The notes under the pieces are model-generated. The model ran no database searches, was not told the origin of the DNA, and worked only from the letters and a program-made list of their open reading frames with translations. Below are positions 5,477 through 10,857 of a stretch of 10,857 nucleotides of DNA, piece by piece (the first letter of the stretch is position 1; every line of letters begins with the position of its first letter). The stretch is from Paludibacteraceae bacterium (GTDB lineage: Bacteria > Bacteroidota > Bacteroidia > Bacteroidales > Paludibacteraceae): NCBI GenBank assembly GCA_017960065.1, contig JAGCZK010000180.1, positions 1 to 10,857 on the forward strand, written 5' to 3'. The position numbers were made by a program, and so were the translations under genes.

Positions 5477-6355
5477 ATGAAAAAAATTGCTTTTTTTGCC
5501 ATGGCGGCGATGGTGGCTGCCGGCTTTAGTTCGTGTGGAAACAAAAGTGCCAAACTGGAATCGGATGCCGACAGCATCTCGTACGCCTTGGGTGTGGTGA
5601 TGACACAGGGTGTCGTTGAACACTTGCAGATGGAGTACGATTTGGATTCCACCTATACCAAAGAATTCTTGCGCGGCGTGCAGGAAGTGATGACCGCCAA
5701 AACCAAATCCAAAAAAGCCTATGCGGCCGGTGCCAACTTTGCATTGATGGTTACGGGCAATCTCGACCGTGCCGAAGCGTTCTTCTTCCAAGACGACACG
5801 TTGAGCAAACTCGACCGCGACGTTTATGTTCAGGCATTTATCGCCGCTATGCAGAATCAGGAGCTCGAACTCGATGACGAAGACGCGCGTGAACTTCTCG
5901 AACGCAAACAAAACGATGCCCGTCGTGCCCAAAACGAAAAGCAGTACGGCGCTTACCGTTTGGAGTGCATCGCCTTCCTGGAGGATAACAAAAACCAAGC
6001 CGGCGTGCAGACGACCGAAAGCGGCTTGCAATACAAAGTCAATGTACAAGGCCATGGCGTGAAACCCGCTGCGCTGGACACCGTTTTGGTAGAGTACAAA
6101 GGCAGCCTGATCGACGGTACGGTGTTTGACCAAACTTCGGGAAGCCCCGTGTCTTTGCCCTTGGCCCGCATGATTCCGGCATGGCAGGAAGGTCTGCCGA
6201 TGATGGCTGTAGGTTCGTCCTACACCTTCTATGTGCCCTACGAATTGGGCTATGGCGAAACCGGTAACCGCATGATCAAACCGTACTCGACCTTGATTTT
6301 CGACGTCAAACTGGTAGGTGTCAGCCCATACGTTGAAAAATCGGCCGAAGAATAA
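5477..6355 (+). CDS. FKBP-type peptidyl-prolyl isomerase lipoprotein
   Basis: A 292-residue lipoprotein FKBP. The signal MKKIAFFAMAAMVAAGFSSC has a relaxed lipobox (F-S-S-C), with Cys20 as the lipidation site. The mature N-terminus CGNKSAK lacks the acidic cluster typical of the Bacteroidota surface-export signal, so a periplasm-facing location is more likely. An FKBP_N-like part opens with SISYALGVVM (33-42), and this middle region (to about 175) is longer than in its two neighbours. The PPIase domain (about 180-282) keeps Tyr207, Phe217-Asp218, Ile233, Trp236, Tyr259 and Phe275. It differs in three places: the FDSSYDRGEP loop is two residues shorter, Val is Met232, and IPP is IKP. It may be a chaperone with weakened isomerase activity. 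A terminator hairpin follows 12 nt after the stop. Confidence 0.9.
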   Translation: MKKIAFFAMAAMVAAGFSSCGNKSAKLESDADSISYALGVVMTQGVVEHLQMEYDLDSTYTKEFLRGVQEVMTAKTKSKKAYAAGANFALMVTGNLDRAEAFFFQDDTLSKLDRDVYVQAFIAAMQNQELELDDEDARELLERKQNDARRAQNEKQYGAYRLECIAFLEDNKNQAGVQTTESGLQYKVNVQGHGVKPAALDTVLVEYKGSLIDGTVFDQTSGSPVSLPLARMIPAWQEGLPMMAVGSSYTFYVPYELGYGETGNRMIKPYSTLIFDVKLVGVSPYVEKSAEE

Positions 6356-6367
6356 TGCATAACCCAT

Positions 6368-6408
6368 AGCGGTCATCCCCTTGTGCGGGGTGGCCGCTTC
6401 TTTTTTTT
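6368..6408 (+). terminator. Rho-independent terminator after the FKBP operon
   Basis: The left arm AGCGGTCA-T-CCCC (6368-6380) pairs with GGGGTGGCCGCT (6387-6398) around a 6-nt loop. The stem has one bulged T and one G-T pair, and it is followed by TCTTTTTTTT (6399-6408). This is a classical intrinsic terminator. It ends only 8 nt before the Lrp/AsnC start codon. Confidence 0.88.
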
Positions 6409-6416
6409 GAGAGCCT

Positions 6417-6863
6417 ATGGATAAGTTGGACAAAGATATTCTGCGCGTCATCGTCAACAATGCGCGCGTACCCTTTGCAGACGTGGCCGAATCGTGCGGT
6501 GTGTCGCGCGCTGCGGTTCACCAGCGGGTGCAGAAAATGGTGGATAACGGCATGATAGAGGGCTCGGGCTACCATGTCAATGCCCGTAAAATCGGTTACA
6601 GCACCTGCGCCTATATCGGCATCCGTCTCGAAAAGGGTTCGATGTACAAGGATGTGGTTCCCAGCCTTCTGGAGATTCCAGAAATCACCGAGTGCCATTT
6701 CACGACGGGAGCCTATACCATGCTGATCAAACTTTTTGCGCGCGACAACGAGCACCTCATGGTGCTGTTGAACGACAAAATCCAGGAGATTCCGGGCGTG
6801 GTCTCGACCGAGACCCTGATCTCGCTCGACTGCGGTTTCCGTCGCGCGCTGCCGATTGAATAA
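6417..6863 (+). CDS. Lrp/AsnC family transcriptional regulator
   Basis: A 148-residue feast/famine regulator of normal length. The N-terminal winged helix-turn-helix spans about residues 2-60, with ADVAESCGVSRAAVHQRVQK (21-40) as the HTH. The C-terminal RAM ligand-binding/oligomerisation domain spans about 64-140, and its GAYTMLIK segment (98-105) matches the conserved G-x-Y-D/T effector-pocket region. Members bind amino acids or related small molecules and act as dimers or octamers on AT-rich palindromic sites. The ATG begins 8 nt after the T-run of the preceding terminator and no clear promoter lies between them. It may be expressed by read-through, or from a promoter inside the terminator or the third FKBP gene. 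Its targets are unknown; the inverted repeat upstream of the FKBP operon is one candidate. Confidence 0.92.
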   Translation: MDKLDKDILRVIVNNARVPFADVAESCGVSRAAVHQRVQKMVDNGMIEGSGYHVNARKIGYSTCAYIGIRLEKGSMYKDVVPSLLEIPEITECHFTTGAYTMLIKLFARDNEHLMVLLNDKIQEIPGVVSTETLISLDCGFRRALPIE

Positions 6864-6879
6864 GGCGTTTGACCTGCCC

Positions 6880-6926
6880 AAAAAAGAAAATCCCCGAAGC
6901 GTTGCTCCGGGGATTTCTTTTGTTTT
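6880..6926. terminator. Bidirectional intrinsic terminator between the Lrp/AsnC gene and efp
   Basis: The stem AATCCCCGAAGC (6889-6900) pairs with GCTCCGGGGATT (6904-6915) with one A/C mismatch and a GTT loop. An A-rich flank (6880-6890) precedes it and a T-rich flank (6914-6926) follows. It can therefore end transcription of the plus-strand regulator gene and of the convergent minus-strand efp gene. Confidence 0.88.
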
Positions 6927-6939
6927 GGGGTTACCGGTT

Positions 6940-7503
6940 TTATTTGGCACGTTCCATGTAGGTGCCGTCTTCGGTATTGATTTTGATTTTTTCGCCTACG
7001 TTGATAAACAAGGGTACGCGAACGGTGGCGCCGGTTTCAACGGTGGCGGGTTTCAGCGTGTTGGTGGCGGTGTCGCCTTTCAGACCCGGCTCGGTGTAGG
7101 TCACTTCGAGTACGACCGAATTGGGCATGTCGGCATACAAAAAGGTTTCGGTGTCGGCGTGGAACACGCATTCCAGCTCCTGGCCGTCTTTCATGAAATC
7201 AACGCCGTTGATCATTTCGCCCGGAACACTGATTTGTTCGTAGGTTTCGGTGTCCATGAGGTTGTAGCCCATGTCATCTTTGTAGAGGAATTGGTACGGA
7301 CGACGTTCCACGCGGGCGACGTTGATACGGATACCTGCGTCGAAGCGCTCTTCCAGAACCAGTCCGGTTTTTACGTTTTTGAGTTTAACGCGTACAAAGG
7401 TGTTGCCTTTGCCCGGTTTTACGTGCAAGAAGTTGATCACATAGTACAAGTCGCCTTTGTGCTCGATGCACATGCCGGTCTTAAAATCTGCGGTAGTTGC
7501 CAT
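6940..7503 (-). CDS. efp: Translation elongation factor P
   Basis: A 187-residue EF-P, the factor that binds between the ribosomal P and E sites and relieves stalling at consecutive prolines. It has three beta-barrel domains: a KOW-like N-terminal domain (about 1-64), an OB domain (about 65-128) and a C-terminal OB domain (about 130-187). The C-terminal signature is GDTATNTLKPATVETG, followed by VPLFINVGEKIKI. The tip loop reads VKPGKGNTF, so the residue that is modified in other species is Lys32. Neither a lysyl-modification enzyme (EpmA/EpmB) nor the rhamnosyltransferase EarP, which would require Arg, is in the window. It is a single-gene unit, divergent from rimP and convergent with the regulator gene. 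Confidence 0.96.
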   Translation of the reverse strand: MATTADFKTGMCIEHKGDLYYVINFLHVKPGKGNTFVRVKLKNVKTGLVLEERFDAGIRINVARVERRPYQFLYKDDMGYNLMDTETYEQISVPGEMINGVDFMKDGQELECVFHADTETFLYADMPNSVVLEVTYTEPGLKGDTATNTLKPATVETGATVRVPLFINVGEKIKINTEDGTYMERAK

Positions 7504-7535
7504 AAATATTGTGTTAGTTTTTGAAATTTCCGCGA

Positions 7536-7543
7536 CAAAGATA
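7536..7543 (-). promoter_or_regulatory. Candidate Bacteroidales -7 box for efp
   Basis: Read on the minus strand this is TATCTTTG, an exact match to TAnnTTTG, about 33 nt upstream of the efp start. A clear -33 TTTG was not found at the usual distance, so the call rests on the -7 box and its position. Confidence 0.6.
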
Positions 7544-7583
7544 AGGGAAATTTTGAAAATATCGGCTTTTTGTCGCCTAAAAA

Positions 7584-7615
7584 TTTGGATGTTCGGTTTT
7601 TATGCACTAATTTTG
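7584..7615 (+). promoter_or_regulatory. Bacteroidales-type promoter of the rimP-nusA-infB operon
   Basis: A -33 box TTTG (7584-7587) is separated by 20 nt from the -7 box TAATTTTG (7608-7615). Both elements match the Bacteroidales consensus (TTTG, about 19-21 nt, TAnnTTTG). The predicted transcript start is near 7619, leaving a leader of about 50 nt before rimP. This is the best promoter in the window. Confidence 0.75.
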
Positions 7616-7623
7616 CAGCGATT

Positions 7624-7654
7624 TGAGGGGAGCGTGCGTTCCCCTCAGTTTTTT
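7624..7654 (+). promoter_or_regulatory. Leader hairpin plus T-run upstream of rimP: terminator-like attenuator candidate
   Basis: TGAGGGGA (7624-7631) pairs perfectly with TCCCCTCA (7640-7647). The loop GCGTGCGT can add two more pairs. One G and then six T residues (7649-7654) follow. It lies between the predicted promoter and the rimP ATG (7669), and efp is read away from it, so no upstream gene needs termination here. It therefore belongs to the rimP-nusA-infB leader itself. It could attenuate the operon or act as a 5'-end stabilising stem. Confidence 0.7.
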
Positions 7655-7668
7655 ATAAATACGTACCG

Positions 7669-8121
7669 ATGATAGATAAAAACCTTGTCGCTTCCATTGT
7701 TCAGGAAAAAACCGACGCCCTCAACTGCTATCTGGTGGAGGTGACGGTGAGTCCGGACAACCGCATTGTGGTGGAGGTGGATGCCGACGGCGACCTCGAC
7801 ATCGACACCTGCGTCGCACTCAGCCGTTATATCGAATCGCGCCTCGACCGCGATGAGGAGGATTACGAACTGGAAGTCGGCTCTTGTGGGCTGACTTCGC
7901 CGTTTAAGGTCAAACGCCAGTATGAAAAAAATGTCGGCAACGAAATCGAAGTGCTGGCCGAAGGCAAAAAGTGGCTGGGCGTGCTGGAGTCGGTGACCGA
8001 CGAGGGCTTCTCTTTGCGTTTCGAGCAGAAAAACAAGGAGACCCGCAAAAAGGAAGAGGTTGTCAAGTCCTTCCGATTCGATGGAATAAAATATGCAAAA
8101 TATAATCTAAAATTCAATTAA
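7669..8121 (+). CDS. rimP: Ribosome maturation factor RimP
   Basis: A 150-residue RimP, which assists 30S subunit maturation. The N-terminal alpha/beta domain (about 1-80) includes the acidic VVEVDADGDLDIDTCVALSR segment (34-53), and the family signature region appears as LEVGSCGLTSPFKVKRQY (68-85; the usual form is L-E-V-S-S-P-G). The C-terminal SH3-like barrel spans about 86-150. The assignment is supported strongly by position: first gene of the conserved rimP-nusA-infB order, 8 nt before nusA. The ATG at 7669 follows the leader hairpin; no Shine-Dalgarno sequence is visible, as is common in Bacteroidota. Confidence 0.93.
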   Translation: MIDKNLVASIVQEKTDALNCYLVEVTVSPDNRIVVEVDADGDLDIDTCVALSRYIESRLDRDEEDYELEVGSCGLTSPFKVKRQYEKNVGNEIEVLAEGKKWLGVLESVTDEGFSLRFEQKNKETRKKEEVVKSFRFDGIKYAKYNLKFN

Positions 8122-8129
8122 TCAAAGCA

Positions 8130-9383
8130 ATGGCTAAAGATTCAACGAAGTCTCTGAACATGATCGAGACTTTTTCTGAGTTTAAGGAACTCAAAAACAT
8201 CGACAAATCAACAATGATCAGCGTATTGGAGGAGTCCTTCCGCAACGTGATCGCCAAAATGTACGGCACTGACGAGAATATCAGCGTGATTGTGAATCCC
8301 GACAAGGGTGACTGCGAAATCTGGAGAGAGCGCGAAGTGGTGGCCGACGGCGAAGTGGAAGACCCCAACCTTCAGATCGGTTTGACCGAGGCCCGTACCA
8401 TTGACAGCGAGTGCGAAATCGGCGAAGACGTGACCGACTCGATCGATTTCCGTTCGTTTGGACGTCGTGCCGTGCTGACGTTGCGCCAGACGCTTTCTTC
8501 CAAAATTTTGGAATTGCAAAAAGAAGCCATCTACGACAAGTACAAAGACATGGTCGGCCAAGTGGTTTACGGCGAAGTTTACCAAGTGTGGAAACGCGAG
8601 GTGCTGCTGGTCGATGCCGACAACAACGAAATGCTGTTGCCCAAGTCGGAGCAGATTCCGTCGGACTACTACCGCAAGGGCGATACCGTCAAGGCCGTGG
8701 TGGTACAAGTCGATAACAAGAACAACAACCTGAAAATCATCGTGTCGCGTACGGCCGATGTGTTCCTGCAACGCTTGTTCGAATTGGAAATTCCCGAAAT
8801 CCAAGAGGGAATCATCAATATCAAGGCCATTGCCCGTATCCCGGGCGAACGCGCCAAAATCGCCGTGGAGTCGATCGACGACCGTATCGATCCGGTAGGT
8901 TCGTGCGTGGGTGTCAAAGGTTCGCGTATCCATGGCATCGTGCGTGAGTTGAAAAACGAAAACATCGACGTGATCAACTACACCTCCAATATGTCGCTCT
9001 TTATCACCCGTGCCCTGAGCCCGGCCAAAATCGTGAGCGTGACCCTCGACGAGGCCCGCAAACGTGCCGAAGTCTGCCTCAAACCCGAAGAGGTGTCGAT
9101 GGCCATCGGTAAGGGCGGTATGAACATCCGTTTGGCAACCAAGCTGACCGGATACGAAATCGAAGTGTTCCGCGATATTGAAAATGTACAGGAAGAGGAT
9201 ATCTACCTCGACGAATTCAATGATGAAATTGAGCAATGGGTGATCGACGTCTTCAAGGAATTGGGCTATGATACCGCCAAAGCGGTGTTGGCTGTTCCCC
9301 GCGAAGAACTGATCAAGGCAACCGACCTCGAAGAAGAAACCATTGACCATGTAATTGAAGTGTTACGCGCAGAATTTGAATAA
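8130..9383 (+). CDS. nusA: Transcription termination/antitermination factor NusA
   Basis: A 417-residue NusA, which binds RNA polymerase and nascent RNA to control pausing, termination and antitermination. Domains in order: the RNAP-binding N-terminal domain (about 12-130), S1 (about 140-207), KH1 (about 215-285, with GVKGSRIHGIV at 261-271) and KH2 (about 288-350, with AIGKGGMNIRLA at 325-336). After an acidic linker, one C-terminal helical segment of about 55 residues (363-417) replaces the two acidic repeats of the 495-residue E. coli protein. A start at the internal Met11 is possible but the ATG at 8130, 8 nt after rimP, fits the usual MAKK-type N-terminus of Bacteroidales. As a termination factor encoded behind a terminator-like leader, it could regulate its own operon. 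Confidence 0.96.
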   Translation: MAKDSTKSLNMIETFSEFKELKNIDKSTMISVLEESFRNVIAKMYGTDENISVIVNPDKGDCEIWREREVVADGEVEDPNLQIGLTEARTIDSECEIGEDVTDSIDFRSFGRRAVLTLRQTLSSKILELQKEAIYDKYKDMVGQVVYGEVYQVWKREVLLVDADNNEMLLPKSEQIPSDYYRKGDTVKAVVVQVDNKNNNLKIIVSRTADVFLQRLFELEIPEIQEGIINIKAIARIPGERAKIAVESIDDRIDPVGSCVGVKGSRIHGIVRELKNENIDVINYTSNMSLFITRALSPAKIVSVTLDEARKRAEVCLKPEEVSMAIGKGGMNIRLATKLTGYEIEVFRDIENVQEEDIYLDEFNDEIEQWVIDVFKELGYDTAKAVLAVPREELIKATDLEEETIDHVIEVLRAEFE

Positions 9384-9391
9384 ACTCCTAT

Positions 9392-10857
9392 ATGCCAGTA
9401 AAGTTAAGTAAAGTTACAAAAGATTTTAATGTAGGACTTCAGACCGTGGTCGAATTCCTCAATTCCAAAGGTTTTACCGAAATCGAGGCCAATCCGAACT
9501 TTCGTATTACCGAAGAACAGTACGACCTGTTGGAAAAAGAATACCTGAAGGACAAGACCCAGAAGAAAGAGTCTGACATTGTGGCCCTGCGTCACAAAGA
9601 AAAGAACAAGAACGAAGCGACGGTTTCTTTGGACGAGTTCAAGAAAAAGGAGGAGCCCGAAGAAATCAAAGTGGAGGTCGAGGTTTCGCGTCCGCAATTC
9701 AAACCGGTCGGCAAGCTCGATTTGGATGCGCTCGAGGGCCGCAAAAAGCCCGCGGCTGCTGCGCCTGCCCCTGAAAAAGAGGCGGTTAAAGCACCTGCTC
9801 CCGAACCCGAGCCCGAAGAGGTGAAGCCTGCCCCCGAGCCCGAACCGGCGCCCCTGGAAACACCGCAGCCGGCCCCCGAGGTCTTCGCTCCGGTGGCTGC
9901 AGCCACGTCCAGCTCCGGCATCAAGGTGGTGGGCAACATCGACCTTTCGGCACTTAACCAGAAAACCCGTCCGAACAAGAAGAGCAAAGAAGAGCGCCGC
10001 AAGGAGCGCGAGGAGAAACAGGCTTCGCGTCCGCAAAACAATGCTTCGGACAATGCGGGCAATAGCGACGAACGCAAAAAACGCAACCGTATCCAAAAGG
10101 AACGTGTGGATTTGAACAAACCCTTCAACGGCCAGCAGGGCCGTGGCGGGAAAAAGGACCACCGTTCGTTTGAGCACGCGCAGCCCAGCGAGGAGGATGT
10201 TCAAAGACAAGTAAAGGAAACGCTGGCCCAACTGACCAACAAGCAGAAAACGGCCAAGGGGGCCAAATACCGCAAGGACAAACGTCTTGCCGCTTCGCAG
10301 CGTATGCAGGAAGAGCAGGAAATGGAGCGTCTGGAGGGGCAGATCATCAAAATCACCGAGTTTGTGACGGTCAACGAACTGGCTACGATGATGAACGTGC
10401 CGGTGACCAAAGTCATCGGTACCTGCATGAACTTGGGCCTGATGGTGTCGATCAACCAGCGTCTCGACGCCGAAACCATCAATATTGTGGCCGACGAGTT
10501 CGGATTCAAGACCGAATATGTCAGCGCACAGGTGACCGAGAGCATCAACGAGGTCGAAGACAAACCCGAAGACCTCTTGCCGCGTGCCCCGATCGTAACG
10601 GTCATGGGTCATGTCGATCATGGTAAGACGTCGCTCTTGGACTACATCCGCAAATCGAACGTCATCGCCGGAGAGGCTGGCGGTATTACCCAGCACATCG
10701 GTGCCTACAATGTAACCTTGGAGAGCGGACAACACATCACGTTCCTCGACACGCCGGGTCACGAAGCCTTTACGGCCATGCGTGCCCGTGGTGCACAGGT
10801 GACCGACGTGGCCATTATCATCATTGCTGCCGATGACGACATCATGCCGCAGACCAA
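9392..10857 (+). CDS. infB: Translation initiation factor IF-2, partial (C-terminus beyond right edge)
   Basis: The N-terminal 488 residues of IF-2, the GTPase that places initiator tRNA on the ribosome; the gene continues past the right edge. The IF2_N domain starts at MPVKLSKVTKDFNVG. A long charged, low-complexity linker follows (about 55-300), rich in Pro-Ala-Glu at 119-170 and in Lys-Arg at 190-260. A second IF2_N-like domain (about 315-375) precedes the G domain. GTP-binding motifs visible are G1 GHVDHGKT (406-413), the switch I GGITQHIGAY and G3 DTPGHEAFT; the NKxD motif lies outside. The ATG at 9392 is 8 nt after the nusA stop, confirming operon membership. No internal frameshift is seen. 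Confidence 0.96.
   Translation, partial: MPVKLSKVTKDFNVGLQTVVEFLNSKGFTEIEANPNFRITEEQYDLLEKEYLKDKTQKKESDIVALRHKEKNKNEATVSLDEFKKKEEPEEIKVEVEVSRPQFKPVGKLDLDALEGRKKPAAAAPAPEKEAVKAPAPEPEPEEVKPAPEPEPAPLETPQPAPEVFAPVAAATSSSGIKVVGNIDLSALNQKTRPNKKSKEERRKEREEKQASRPQNNASDNAGNSDERKKRNRIQKERVDLNKPFNGQQGRGGKKDHRSFEHAQPSEEDVQRQVKETLAQLTNKQKTAKGAKYRKDKRLAASQRMQEEQEMERLEGQIIKITEFVTVNELATMMNVPVTKVIGTCMNLGLMVSINQRLDAETINIVADEFGFKTEYVSAQVTESINEVEDKPEDLLPRAPIVTVMGHVDHGKTSLLDYIRKSNVIAGEAGGITQHIGAYNVTLESGQHITFLDTPGHEAFTAMRARGAQVTDVAIIIIAADDDIMPQT

Noticed and set aside
5045..6460. A 471-codon open frame on the minus strand, opposite the second and third FKBP genes
   Set aside because: It is antisense to two well-recognised FKBP genes, crosses their boundary and the terminator, and has a His/Phe/Gln-rich composition typical of a reverse-complement shadow in GC-biased codons.
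8208..9350. A 380-codon open frame on the minus strand opposite nusA
   Set aside because: It is the reverse complement of the NusA coding frame, with a His/Val/Asp-rich shadow composition and no recognisable domain.
9404..10762. A 452-codon open frame on the minus strand opposite infB
   Set aside because: It is antisense to the unmistakable IF-2 frame and rich in Leu/Phe/Arg repeats that mirror the Glu/Lys-rich linker codons; no family motif is present.
1..10857. CRISPR arrays, tRNA/rRNA genes, insertion sequences, phage or attachment sites
   Set aside because: I looked for regularly spaced repeats, terminal inverted repeats with a transposase, integrase motifs and cloverleaf-like segments and saw none; the window reads as ordinary chromosomal DNA plus one biosynthetic operon.

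Overview
The window looks like a chromosomal segment from a Bacteroidota bacterium, probably of the order Bacteroidales. The evidence is as follows. Several gene starts are preceded by TAnnTTTG (-7) promoter boxes, and one of these has a well-spaced TTTG (-33) box. No start has a convincing Shine-Dalgarno sequence. The NusA and IF2 forms, the FKBP lipoprotein and the acyl-carrier cluster all resemble Bacteroidales proteins. The DNA is moderately GC-rich by eye, which would fit a Rikenellaceae/Alistipes-like lineage, but no genus can be fixed from the sequence alone.

Region 1 (1-3798, minus strand): a tightly packed six-gene operon read right to left. It encodes a FabB/F-type ketosynthase, an acyl carrier protein, an ApeP-like hot-dog dehydratase, a YbgC/4HBT-type thioesterase, a second FabZ-like hot-dog protein and an MMPL/RND-type exporter that runs off the left edge. 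The set fits one end of an aryl-polyene/flexirubin-type cluster: a chain is extended on the ACP, dehydrated, released and exported. No ketoreductase, aromatic starter enzyme, chain-length factor, glycosyl- or acyltransferase is in view. The two hot-dog proteins have complementary active-site losses: one keeps the His but not the acid, the other keeps the acid but not the His.

Region 2 (3799-4108): a 310-bp divergent intergenic region with outward-facing -7 boxes for the ketosynthase operon and the FKBP operon. A perfect 8-bp inverted repeat overlaps the FKBP -7 box.

Region 3 (4109-6863, plus strand): three tandem FKBP-type prolyl isomerases of one architecture (an N-terminal FKBP_N-like helical part followed by a PPIase domain) but with different targeting: no signal, a Sec signal peptide, and a lipoprotein signal. 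A terminator hairpin follows, then an Lrp/AsnC regulator starting only 8 nt after the T-run.

Region 4 (6864-7503): a bidirectional terminator shared by the Lrp/AsnC gene and the convergent efp gene for elongation factor P (minus strand).

Region 5 (7504-10857, plus strand): the conserved rimP-nusA-infB translation/transcription operon. It has a near-consensus Bacteroidales promoter and, within the short leader, a GC-rich hairpin followed by six T residues that looks like an intrinsic terminator or attenuator. infB is cut by the right edge inside its G domain.
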